Shown here: positions 1-7,689 of the stretch, piece by piece
How positions within the stretch are numbered: position 1 is the first letter of the stretch
How the letters are laid out: every line of letters starts with the position of its first letter
Notes under the pieces: model-generated
What the model saw: the letters and a program-made list of their open reading frames with translations, nothing else
Told to the model about the DNA's origin: nothing
The model's database searches: none
NCBI GenBank assembly: GCA_964611525.1
Contig: CAZTAL010000084.1
Location: 1 to 17,431 of the forward strand
Origin: JAAYJR01 sp964611525
Lineage (GTDB): Bacteria > Bacteroidota > Bacteroidia > Bacteroidales > Prolixibacteraceae
DNA: 17,431 bases
Reading direction: 5' to 3'
Position numbers and translations under genes: made by a program

Positions 1-237
1 GGAATTTTTCTGACAATTAACTTCGACAAACAAATTTTGAAAATGAAAAACCGGCTGGTAACGACTGAGTTGCTGGGAAAAGCAAAAATACCCGGACAAG
101 CATATACCAATCCGGATGGGTCTTCTGCATCAACAGACAAAGATTTCTTCGGAAATAAAAGAAATCTAAAAAATCCGGTTCCGGGTCCTTTTGAAAAAGT
201 TGAAAAAGGAAAGAATATATTAAAAGTATGGGATTGA
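1..237 (+). CDS. C-terminal end of a secreted carbohydrate-active protein (partial at window start)
   Basis: Frame 1 is open from the first base of the window to a TGA at 235-237, so this is the last 78 codons of a larger gene and the internal ATG at 43 need not be its start. The piece contains VTTELLGKAKIP, then a Gly/Asn/Pro-rich stretch with NPDGS, DFFGNKRN and NPVPGPFE, and ends in KVWD. From memory this tail resembles the end of right-handed beta-helix or glycoside-hydrolase-like secreted proteins of polysaccharide-degrading Bacteroidota. I cannot confirm that family from 78 residues. The gene downstream on the same strand is a secreted hydrolase, which fits a shared role in glycan breakdown. 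The last codons and the stop lie inside the first copy of a 29-base direct repeat (226-254). Confidence 0.5.
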   Translation, partial: GIFLTINFDKQILKMKNRLVTTELLGKAKIPGQAYTNPDGSSASTDKDFFGNKRNLKNPVPGPFEKVEKGKNILKVWD

Positions 238-318
238 AATAATCTAAACTGAAAGTGGTTGGCACGGATGATTGAAGGAGGTGAGGATGGTATGGGATTG
301 AAATAATCTAAATTGAAA
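226..318. repeat. 29-base imperfect direct repeat spanning a stop codon
   Basis: Two copies, at 226-254 and 290-318, start GTATGGGATTGAAAT and differ at one base (C at 249, T at 313). The offset is 64 bases. The first copy contains the last codons and TGA stop of the upstream gene; the second repeats that stop context in the intergenic region. The DNA between the copies is not itself duplicated. This looks like a small local duplication. It shows no tie to the CRISPR repeats beyond the short string ATTGAAA. Confidence 0.75.
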
Positions 319-362
319 CAGATATCCGGATTTTTTAAAGCTATATTAAAATTTCTAAGACT

Positions 363-2426
363 ATGAAATCAAATTTTTTATCATTTATGAAACAAACCCT
401 TGTCAAAAAGCACTTGAGTTTAGTGGTAATACTTATTGCTTTTTCGTTATTGCATTCAAATGCACAGGAAATTCCTGTGCAAACAGAACCTTTAACAGAT
501 CAGATGAATAACATCCGGTATTACCTGATGAAGGAAGCGGCAAAAATTACTGACAGCAGATTAGAAGATTTAAATTCACTGGATGATTGGAAGAAAATAA
601 GGCCTGTTAAACACAGACAATTAGTGGAAATGCTGGGAATGCAGGATGTGCCGCTGGAGGGTACCAGGCCGGACTTAAATGTTAAGGTTACGGGTGTAAT
701 TCAAAAGGATGGATACAGGATTGAAAAACTTTATTACGAGTCATTGCCGGATTTGTATGTACCTGCTAACCTCTATATTCCTGACAATATTAAAGAGCCG
801 CGTCCGGCAATTCTATATGTTTGCGGACATTCACGTACACAAAAAGTCTATTACCAGGATCATCCGCGTAAATTTGCTCAGCTTGGCTTTGTTTGTCTGA
901 TTATAGAAACCATTCAGAACGGAGAAGTAAGAGGTGAACATCATGGTTGCTATGCCAACGGTTGGTTCAACTGGTACAGCCGTGGTTATAATCCGGGTGG
1001 CGTGGAAGTCTGGAACGGTATTCGGGGCATCGATCTTCTTGCAGCCAGACCCGAGGTAGATAAAGAGCGAATCGGAGTTACGGGAAATTCCGGTGGCGGA
1101 GCACAAAGCTGGTTTATACCGGCTATAGATTCCCGGGTGAAAGCTACAGCACCCTCCTGTGGAGCCAGTACACTTAAGGCACATTTACTTACACGGACGA
1201 TAGACGGGCATTGCGACTGCATGATGCCTGTGAATACTTATGAATGCGATTTTCAGGATATAGGGGCACTTATAGCTCCAAGGCCGCTTTTAGTTGCACA
1301 GTCAGACGGCGACGGATTAAATCAGATAGAATCGGTCCGGCAAATACATAATGATTTGTACAAAATATACGGACTTTATGGAAATACTGAAAACAACCGG
1401 TTTATAGAGTATCCCGGCGGACATGGTTATCAGCCGGTTTCAAGAAAAACCATCTTTTCATTCTTCATAAATGAACTTATGGATAAAGATGTCTCACCTG
1501 AAGAAGCGGGGGACATTGATACATCGCCGGAAGTTAATTTGCCGGCAGAAGAATTACAAGTGTATATTGATGGTCCCCCTGCAGATGATCACACCAAATA
1601 TATCCAGGATTCTTTTGTCAGACTTGCAGCTCCTCCTGATATCAATAATCAAAAAGAACTAACAGCTTTAAAAAATTCGGTTATAACTTTTCTCAGAGAA
1701 AAAACTTTCAGGGCATTTCCAACTGAAAAAGCTGATTTTTCAGCACAACATGTATTTCACACAACTGACAGGGCTAAATCCGGAATTGATACTTACAGCT
1801 TTGTAACGGAAGAGGGCTGGCGATTGAAAATGAATATCCGGTGGAATTATCCCCCGTATGAAAACAAGCCACTTATGATTGTTTTAAGAAACAGGTCGGA
1901 AAAAAGAGGGGAAAGTGAAAAATTTATTTCCGATTATCTGGAAGAAGAATGGAATGTTGCTTTTCTGGAAGTTCGCGGAGTAGGTGAAACAGCATGGCAT
2001 CCGGACCTGCAGTGGCATGTTCGCCGCGCCTCTGCATGGACCGGCAGGACTATCGCTTCCATGCAGGTATACGACCTGCTGCGCTGCCTGGAATTTTGCC
2101 GTACGCTGGATGGGGTTAGTAAAATTGGTATAGCTGCGCAAGATAATATGGGAGTTATTGCTTTATATGCCTCTTTACTTGACGGTAATTGCCACACACT
2201 GCTTCTGAAAAATCCTCCTGAAAGTCAGGATACTACCAGTCGCCCCGATGGCACAGGTCCAGCTATTGAAATGCTCAACTGTCTGCAGGTAACCGATGTA
2301 TATCAGTTGCCGGCATTGCTGCCATCCGTTGATATAAGATTTATAGGTGAAATACCGGAAGCTTACCTTTGGTCAGAAAATATAAGAAAGAAAATGAACG
2401 GGAATGAATTCAAAGTAATTAATTGA
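363..2426 (+). CDS. Secreted alpha/beta hydrolase (acetyl-xylan-esterase-like), tandem hydrolase domains
   Basis: This is a 687-residue exported hydrolase, probably an esterase acting on acylated polysaccharides. The start contains a signal peptide; a second ATG at 387 gives a tighter one (KK, then LSLVVILIAFSLL, then HSNAQ) and may be the true start. The first domain (about residues 130-375) has the nucleophile elbow GNSGGG with Ser243, an acidic residue in SDGDG (Asp315 or Asp317) and His354 in PGGHGY, in the order expected for a catalytic triad. The second half (about 455-687) looks like another alpha/beta-hydrolase fold, with EVRGVGETAW and an elbow-like segment GIAAQDNMG (589-597), but the expected Ser position is Asp594, so it is probably inactive. 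The fold and the active first domain are well supported; the substrate is a guess. The family resembles AXE1/dienelactone-hydrolase-type proteins of Bacteroidota and Planctomycetes. Confidence 0.8.
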   Translation: MKSNFLSFMKQTLVKKHLSLVVILIAFSLLHSNAQEIPVQTEPLTDQMNNIRYYLMKEAAKITDSRLEDLNSLDDWKKIRPVKHRQLVEMLGMQDVPLEGTRPDLNVKVTGVIQKDGYRIEKLYYESLPDLYVPANLYIPDNIKEPRPAILYVCGHSRTQKVYYQDHPRKFAQLGFVCLIIETIQNGEVRGEHHGCYANGWFNWYSRGYNPGGVEVWNGIRGIDLLAARPEVDKERIGVTGNSGGGAQSWFIPAIDSRVKATAPSCGASTLKAHLLTRTIDGHCDCMMPVNTYECDFQDIGALIAPRPLLVAQSDGDGLNQIESVRQIHNDLYKIYGLYGNTENNRFIEYPGGHGYQPVSRKTIFSFFINELMDKDVSPEEAGDIDTSPEVNLPAEELQVYIDGPPADDHTKYIQDSFVRLAAPPDINNQKELTALKNSVITFLREKTFRAFPTEKADFSAQHVFHTTDRAKSGIDTYSFVTEEGWRLKMNIRWNYPPYENKPLMIVLRNRSEKRGESEKFISDYLEEEWNVAFLEVRGVGETAWHPDLQWHVRRASAWTGRTIASMQVYDLLRCLEFCRTLDGVSKIGIAAQDNMGVIALYASLLDGNCHTLLLKNPPESQDTTSRPDGTGPAIEMLNCLQVTDVYQLPALLPSVDIRFIGEIPEAYLWSENIRKKMNGNEFKVIN

Positions 2427-2523
2427 TTATCTTGCTGCGCTGGAAAAAGCCAGCATAAACCAGGAAATCGATGATTTTGCAAAGTTTATTGCCGGCCTGG
2501 TTTTTGAAAGTTCGATGAAATGA
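2425..2523 (+). pseudogene. C-terminal remnant of a Fic-family-like protein
   Basis: Directly after the hydrolase stop, in another frame, 32 codons read DYLAALEKASINQEIDD and then FAKFIAGLVFESSMK before a TGA at 2521-2523. The pattern (aromatic, Leu-x-Ala-Leu-Glu-x-Ala-Ser, then Asp, then Phe-Ala-x-Phe-Ile) resembles the C-terminal tail of Fic-domain AMP-transferase-like proteins. No Fic core motif (HPFxxGNGR) or usable start codon is present upstream, because that space is occupied by the hydrolase gene. I read it as the stub left by a deletion or recombination. The family assignment rests on a short motif and is tentative. Confidence 0.4.
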
Positions 2524-2950
2524 AAATTATACACCCCCTCAAAAAACTGAACAGCAATATTGCAGAAATCGATAATCACCCCTATATGGTTCAAACTTCT
2601 CAGAGGAAGTTAAATGTATCTTATCCGACTCTGTAATAATTTCTTTTTTCTCTTCGCTTAATATTGATTCAATATTTTTAATCTGAAGCTTTCTGAATTC
2701 GATGTGCTAATAGTATCCTGAGTGATTCCCGTAAACTGTAAATTATAATGCTGTTTAATTATCTTACATTCACTGTTAAAAATGTACAAAAATTACCGGC
2801 TGTCCAATGGAAATTGAAACATTATGAGACTGAAACGGAATAGTCCGGCGAAGCATAGAAAATGGTTAAGATTATCAATGAAAAACTATTGTAAAAACAT
2901 ATCCTGATATTCTAATTTATTAAAGATTTTTCACAAATGTTGTAAATGTC
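2524..2950. other. Intergenic region without a recognisable gene
   Basis: No convincing gene is present. On the minus strand a stretch of about 55 codons (roughly 2706 down to 2541) is open and rich in Lys and Glu (HIEFRKLQIKNIES, then ILSEEKKEIITESDK), but it has no start codon and I do not recognise it; it may be a decayed coding remnant. An ATTGAAAC string at 2813-2820 matches the end of the CRISPR repeat by chance only. Confidence 0.5.
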
Positions 2951-2983
2951 TTTGAAAATTTATATATTAAAAGCTTATGTTTA
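2951..2983 (+). promoter_or_regulatory. Probable Bacteroidota-type promoter of the WYL regulator
   Basis: TTTG at 2951-2954 is followed after 21 bases by TATGTTTA at 2976-2983, which matches the Bacteroidota -7 consensus TAnnTTTG at 7 of 8 positions. Spacing of about 19-21 is usual. Transcription would begin near 2988-2990, about ten bases before the ATG at 3000, giving a very short leader. Confidence 0.45.
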
Positions 2984-2999
2984 AAATTAAAATTAAACT

Positions 3000-3926
3000 A
3001 TGCCACAGGAAAATAAAACATTCAGATTATTACGCCTGTTACTATTTATTTTGGGAAGCTATCCAAAAACAAGAAAAGAATGTACGGATTTTCTTAGTAT
3101 AAAGAATTCCGCTTTTTATAATTATTGCAATGAACTGAGATACATTGGTTTCAACTTACATCAAAAAGAAGGGAAATACTGGATTGAACCAGAAGATAAA
3201 CCGGTTCATTTGTTGGCTAATCTTTTGCACTTTACTGAAGAAGAAGCATTCATCCTAGCCAAAAGTATCGATTCTATTCAGGGAAATATTCAACCTGCTT
3301 TGCGTTTAAAACAAAAATTAATTGCCTTTCTTAATCAAGATAAAGCTATTGAAGTCTACTTAAAAAAAGAAAAACCGGAAATCATATCTGTTCTGAACAA
3401 AGCCATAAAAAATAAAAAACAGGTGTTGTTGATAAATTATTCTTCGGGAAACAGCCAAACCATCCGCAATAGGCAGGTGGAGCCTTTTGAGTTTAAAGAC
3501 GATTTTAACCTTTTATGGGCTTTCGATACCGATATAAAGAAAAATCGACAGTTTAAAGTCTGCCGGATTGAAGATGTGCTTGGGACTCCATTTGGTTGGG
3601 AGTTTGAGCGATTGCACCACTCCACACCGGTAGATGTTTTCCGCAATACCGGAGAGTTAAATAAAGAAGTAGAGTTTGAACTTAATGTTCGGGCAAAAAA
3701 CCTGTTGATTGAAGAATACCCTTTAGCCGAAAAATACATCACTATAATCGTCAAAAATCGCTTTCTGCTTAAAGCTCCGGTCGCCAAATACGAAGGACCA
3801 GGACGATTTGTTCTAGGTATGATCGGTGATATCCGCCTCAGAAGAGATGACGAATTCAGAAAATTTGTGATAAAAAAAATAAATAAATGCAAACATTTAT
3901 ATGAGAGTCCACAAAAGGTGGAGTGA
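3000..3926 (+). CDS. WYL-domain transcriptional regulator of the CRISPR-Cas locus
   Basis: The product has 308 residues. The first third looks like a winged-helix DNA-binding part (about residues 5-60, with KTRKECTDFLSIKNSAFYNY), followed by a linker and a WYL domain. WYL features include INYSSGNS near residue 145, the segment VEPFEFKDDFNLLWAFD and the run RQFKVCRIEDVLGTPFGWEF. WYL proteins bind small ligands or nucleic acid and commonly control CRISPR-Cas operons. This gene lies 66 bases upstream of cas8b on the same strand, so it is likely to regulate the operon; whether it represses or activates cannot be read from sequence. Its own near-leaderless promoter suggests it can be expressed apart from the cas genes. 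The domain call is firm, the regulatory role is inferred from position. Confidence 0.85.
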   Translation: MPQENKTFRLLRLLLFILGSYPKTRKECTDFLSIKNSAFYNYCNELRYIGFNLHQKEGKYWIEPEDKPVHLLANLLHFTEEEAFILAKSIDSIQGNIQPALRLKQKLIAFLNQDKAIEVYLKKEKPEIISVLNKAIKNKKQVLLINYSSGNSQTIRNRQVEPFEFKDDFNLLWAFDTDIKKNRQFKVCRIEDVLGTPFGWEFERLHHSTPVDVFRNTGELNKEVEFELNVRAKNLLIEEYPLAEKYITIIVKNRFLLKAPVAKYEGPGRFVLGMIGDIRLRRDDEFRKFVIKKINKCKHLYESPQKVE

Positions 3927-3992
3927 GAAGGATTAATTTTGGATGAAAATAAAAAAGAAAATAACATAAGACTAAATATTTAAATACAGATT

Positions 3993-5885
3993 ATGCTAAA
4001 TACTTTAATTGCCATTGGAAATGAGGTTGCCCAACAGCAAGGGGAGTGGGATAATCTAGTTGAGATTCCTAAATTTGAAGAGCAAACAAAGGATGGAGAG
4101 CCAATAACTAATTATGTATTGGTAGCGACATTTGATATTGATAAACAAACAATTCATGTTGGGAATGATATCTATGCTTTTGGAGTAGAGTCTTCGCCAG
4201 TAAAATACAGAAATATCAACAGCGAACTTTGGGGAAGAAGAGGTGATCCGTGGATGGTAACCTGCTCTTATCCTAAAAAGCTACCTATTTTACAAAAAAG
4301 TATTTTTGGTAAGCCTGAAGAAGATACTGGACAAGGACTTTTCCAGAAGAGCCTCCTGAAATCATACCCGGGGGCAAAAGAAACTGTTTTCTATAAAGCC
4401 TTGGATGCTTGTTATTCTTTGAGAAATGTGCCAATAGAAGAAGAAACAACAGGGATAGACGTGTTGGAAAGCGAATTCATTTCAAAAAAAATATCGTTAT
4501 CAAAAAATCATAAAGTAGTAATGCTAACTATCGCAATCAAGGCTGAGGCTCTTGAAATAAGCGAGCCAACATTATTGTGTCAACTTGATGGCTATGATTT
4601 TTATGTGAAAAATAATTTCTTGAAGAATTCTGTACTGAAGAAAGATGATTCTGAATCGCTTTGTTATGTGACGGGAAAGAAAAGCAAAAATGTGACATTG
4701 CCTTCTTTCTCCGATCGGGAAGATTTGAATAAATTATTTGTTACTACTACTATTAACTATGCAAGTAATTTTAACAGTAAAGCTTTCCCCAAAAATTATC
4801 AAATTAACTCAGAAGTGCAGAAGGCTCTACAAAATGGGTCAAATTACATCAGGGGCAAATTGAACAATCAACGCTGCTCAGTACGGATTGCGAATATCGA
4901 GCATTATTTCATTCCTGTTTTTCCTGATCCGGAAAATGTTGATATCAAATTTGAACTTGACCACATTCAAAAAATAAGCGAATGGGTATTCTCTACAAAA
5001 CAATTAGACAGCACCATTGAAGCGCTTGGAATAGAATCTGAGAGCTCATTATATTGGGTTAATTACATTGCTTATGCCAGCAATGGCAACAGCGTAAAAG
5101 TAATCAATCACATCAAGAATGTTAGCAATATATGGTTTCACAATATTGTTTGGAAAGAAAAAGAACAATCGGATTTAATTTCAAACTATTTCAACCAGAG
5201 ACGGTTAAATCTTTCGGCTATTTATTTTGCTATCCCTATCCGAAAAGACCATGAACAAAAAAATGACGCGCTGAAAATATTATCGCAAATACTCGAACAA
5301 AGAAAAGTACAGAGGGAAAAAGTGTTTATCCATTTTACTGAACTTATTCTTTGTCATTATTATAATCGTTACCATTCGTATTCAAACATTACTTTTAAAC
5401 CCGAAAGTTTTGACTTCGCCATTCGGGATAGTGTGATAAAATATCTCTTTTTACTCAACCTTTTAAAATCATTAAATCTTACTGACATGGGAGAAAATGA
5501 AAAATTATCTCAGGAAGCTCCTGAAAGTAGCGACAAGCTACAACGGTTTTTTATCAATATGGGTTATTCTCATCAACAACAAGCATTGTACTGGCTTGGA
5601 CGGATAATCAACAAAGTAGGAACAGCCCAGTATAAAAAAGGGCATAAGCAAAAGCCTGTTTTGAATAAAATCAATTACAATGGAATGGATTATTCCAAAA
5701 TACAGCGATTATATGTTGATGTTTTTGAACTATCCACACAATATAAAATCGTTAATGAAATAAATTATTATTCAAAGATGTTTTCTCATGGTTTTCCTGC
5801 CGACGAAAGACTATGGATTTTGTCTCCTCAGGAAAGTGTCTTCTATATTCTTTCTGGCTTTTCTCTTTATTTTGACAATAACTAA
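3993..5885 (+). CDS. cas8b: Cas8b, large subunit of the type I-B Cascade (TM1802/Csh1 family)
   Basis: The product has 630 residues, a usual length for Cas8b of the TM1802/Csh1 group. Cas8b recognises the PAM and holds the DNA target in type I-B Cascade. The N-terminus has the family pattern (LIAIGNEVAQQQGEWDNLVE). A region near residue 225 (CYVTGKK) sits where relatives often carry a CxxC zinc site; here the second Cys is Thr, so that site is probably lost. The C-terminal part carries the conserved block FFINMGYSHQQQALYWLGR, then LNKINYNGMD and IQRLYVDVFEL, which corresponds to the helical, Cas11-like end of the family. It is the first gene of the cas operon, with cas7 14 bases downstream. 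The large-subunit call is secure from position and C-terminal motifs. Confidence 0.85.
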   Translation: MLNTLIAIGNEVAQQQGEWDNLVEIPKFEEQTKDGEPITNYVLVATFDIDKQTIHVGNDIYAFGVESSPVKYRNINSELWGRRGDPWMVTCSYPKKLPILQKSIFGKPEEDTGQGLFQKSLLKSYPGAKETVFYKALDACYSLRNVPIEEETTGIDVLESEFISKKISLSKNHKVVMLTIAIKAEALEISEPTLLCQLDGYDFYVKNNFLKNSVLKKDDSESLCYVTGKKSKNVTLPSFSDREDLNKLFVTTTINYASNFNSKAFPKNYQINSEVQKALQNGSNYIRGKLNNQRCSVRIANIEHYFIPVFPDPENVDIKFELDHIQKISEWVFSTKQLDSTIEALGIESESSLYWVNYIAYASNGNSVKVINHIKNVSNIWFHNIVWKEKEQSDLISNYFNQRRLNLSAIYFAIPIRKDHEQKNDALKILSQILEQRKVQREKVFIHFTELILCHYYNRYHSYSNITFKPESFDFAIRDSVIKYLFLLNLLKSLNLTDMGENEKLSQEAPESSDKLQRFFINMGYSHQQQALYWLGRIINKVGTAQYKKGHKQKPVLNKINYNGMDYSKIQRLYVDVFELSTQYKIVNEINYYSKMFSHGFPADERLWILSPQESVFYILSGFSLYFDNN

Positions 5886-5899
5886 TAATACATATAATC

Positions 5900-6904
5900 A
5901 TGACAACAGTAAATCACAATTCTGATTTTATATTTTTGTACGATGCTACATTATGCAATCCAAACGGCGATCCCGATCAGGAAAACAAACCCCGTATGGA
6001 CTATGATACCAACACGAACCTTGTCACCGATACTCGTGTAAAGAGATTTATTCGCGATTACCTGAAAGACCAGGGACAAGAAATTTTTGTTGATATGGAA
6101 GGTGACAGCAAAGTCGCATCTGATAAAAGGCTGGAATTTGTTATTGAACGAATCTTATCAAATGAAAATGAACGTATCGCGTTATTTCAAGAGCAACCAG
6201 AGTTAATAACTGATTTCAACAACATTGTTTCTGAAAAAACAGATAAAGACACCATTCTTAAATTGTTACAAAACAAAAAAAACAATAAACTTAATTACTA
6301 CATTCTATCTCAACTTGTAAAAAGCAAATTCATTGATATCCGAATGTTTGGGAGCGCATTTGCCGTGGGAGGATTCACTAAAGCTTATACCGGTGCGATT
6401 CAAATGAACTGGGGTTATTCCTTAAATCAAGTAGAATTGGTTGAATCGAACTCGATTGTGACTATAATGAATGATGACAGCAGTACATTTGGAAAAGATT
6501 ACCGCGTGTATTACAGCTTGCTGGCATTCAATGGAACTATTAATAAATACGCTGCAAAAACAACAGGATTAACCGAAGAAGACCAGAAGTTATTCCGTAA
6601 AGCAATCTGGGAAAGCATTCCATCGCAACCTACACGGTCGAAAATGAACCAGTACCCGAAATTTTATTTTGAAATTATCTACAACGAAGGGTTTAATAAT
6701 GGTCACTTTGGCGATTTGAGGAATGCAATTAAGATTTCTTACAAAGAAGATATTCCTGCTAAGCAGATACGAACATTCAATGATTTGATTATTGATGTAT
6801 CGGGTTTCGCTAAAATAATCAACGAGAATAAAGGTGAAGGTAAACCCATTAAAGAAGTGATTATCTACAAGTCGGCAGATTTTCCTGAATTGAAAATCAA
6901 TTAA
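5900..6904 (+). CDS. cas7: Cas7 (Csh2), type I-B Cascade backbone protein
   Basis: The product has 334 residues, a typical length for Cas7/Csh2. Cas7 polymerises along the crRNA and forms the Cascade backbone. Diagnostic motifs are NPNGDPD (residues 20-26) followed by ENKPRMD, then TDTRVKRFIRDYL (43-55), and in the middle DIRMFGSAFAVGG with TGAIQMNWGYSLNQVE. These match the RAMP fold and RNA-binding segments of the subtype I-B (HMARI/Csh2) family. The gene starts 14 bases after cas8b and ends 11 bases before cas5, so the three Cascade genes are probably co-translated. Nothing looks damaged. Confidence 0.93.
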   Translation: MTTVNHNSDFIFLYDATLCNPNGDPDQENKPRMDYDTNTNLVTDTRVKRFIRDYLKDQGQEIFVDMEGDSKVASDKRLEFVIERILSNENERIALFQEQPELITDFNNIVSEKTDKDTILKLLQNKKNNKLNYYILSQLVKSKFIDIRMFGSAFAVGGFTKAYTGAIQMNWGYSLNQVELVESNSIVTIMNDDSSTFGKDYRVYYSLLAFNGTINKYAAKTTGLTEEDQKLFRKAIWESIPSQPTRSKMNQYPKFYFEIIYNEGFNNGHFGDLRNAIKISYKEDIPAKQIRTFNDLIIDVSGFAKIINENKGEGKPIKEVIIYKSADFPELKIN

Positions 6905-6915
6905 ATCAATTCATT

Positions 6916-7689
6916 ATGGAAGTTATCTCATTTGATATTTCCGGTAAGATTGCTCATTTTCGCAAGTATTATGCAAACAATACGGCACTGAGCTTTAGCA
7001 TTCCGCCTCGTACCACTATTATGGGGATGCTTGCAGCTATTTGTGGTTTGCCCAAAGATTCGTACTACGAATTGTTCTCTTCTAAAAACATTGATATTGG
7101 GATTGCCCTATTATCGAGAACAAAGAAAACAATTCACCGTCTTAACTTAATGCGAGTGTTGGGACTAAGTGACTTCAGGGGAATTAAAGGCCGCATTCAA
7201 ACACCGTTTGAAATTGTTACCGGAGAAAACATAAACAATTCAATAATTACTTATCGGGTATTTCTTCGCCCTTTAAATATTGGAGAAAAAGATTACATCC
7301 GATTGAAAGAGCTAATCAAAACGAAAGGAAATAATTTTGCCCTGACGCTTGGCGCTGCCAGTTTCAATGCAAGTTTGTCGAACTATCAGGAATATGACGC
7401 CACTGAGCGGAAAGTTTCGAATAAGTTTGAATATTTCGACAGTGCAATCAATTCTGACGATATACTGGAAATAGAACTTCTAAAGGAAAATGGAGGACGT
7501 ATAAGTATTGTTGAAGAAGAATTAATGCCTGCTGATTTTGTGGCAAACTACAACCGGGAGCTGCAAAAAATGAACCGGATGTTGTTTTCAGTTTCAGCAT
7601 CACAATTAAAGGCCCGATTGAAGGAATCGGCAAATATTGTGGAGCTTATGGAAGGAGAAGCGAAGAGTCATATTCAATTTATGAAGTGA
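6916..7689 (+). CDS. cas5: Cas5, type I-B (Cas5b/Cas5h), crRNA 5'-handle binding subunit
   Basis: The product has 257 residues. Cas5 caps the 5' handle of the crRNA in Cascade. The start shows the family signature ISGKIAHFRKYYANNTALSF followed by IPPRTTIMGMLAAICGLP, where the RTTIxGML block is the hallmark of subtype I-B Cas5. The TGA stop at 7687-7689 overlaps the ATG of cas3 by one base (TGATG), a layout favouring translational coupling. The protein appears full length and intact. Confidence 0.92.
   Translation: MEVISFDISGKIAHFRKYYANNTALSFSIPPRTTIMGMLAAICGLPKDSYYELFSSKNIDIGIALLSRTKKTIHRLNLMRVLGLSDFRGIKGRIQTPFEIVTGENINNSIITYRVFLRPLNIGEKDYIRLKELIKTKGNNFALTLGAASFNASLSNYQEYDATERKVSNKFEYFDSAINSDDILEIELLKENGGRISIVEEELMPADFVANYNRELQKMNRMLFSVSASQLKARLKESANIVELMEGEAKSHIQFMK

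Noticed and set aside
226..318. The 29-base direct repeat as a small CRISPR array
   Set aside because: Only two copies, one overlapping coding sequence, with no similarity to the true repeat beyond ATTGAAA.
831..1222. Two minus-strand frames opposite the hydrolase
   Set aside because: They are shadows of a strongly supported coding sequence with clear catalytic motifs.
2813..2820. ATTGAAAC as a second relic CRISPR repeat
   Set aside because: Only the eight-base end matches; the preceding bases do not fit the repeat.
3437..3967. Minus-strand open frame of 176 codons
   Set aside because: It is antisense to the WYL regulator, has low-complexity Ser/Phe-rich composition and no family resemblance.
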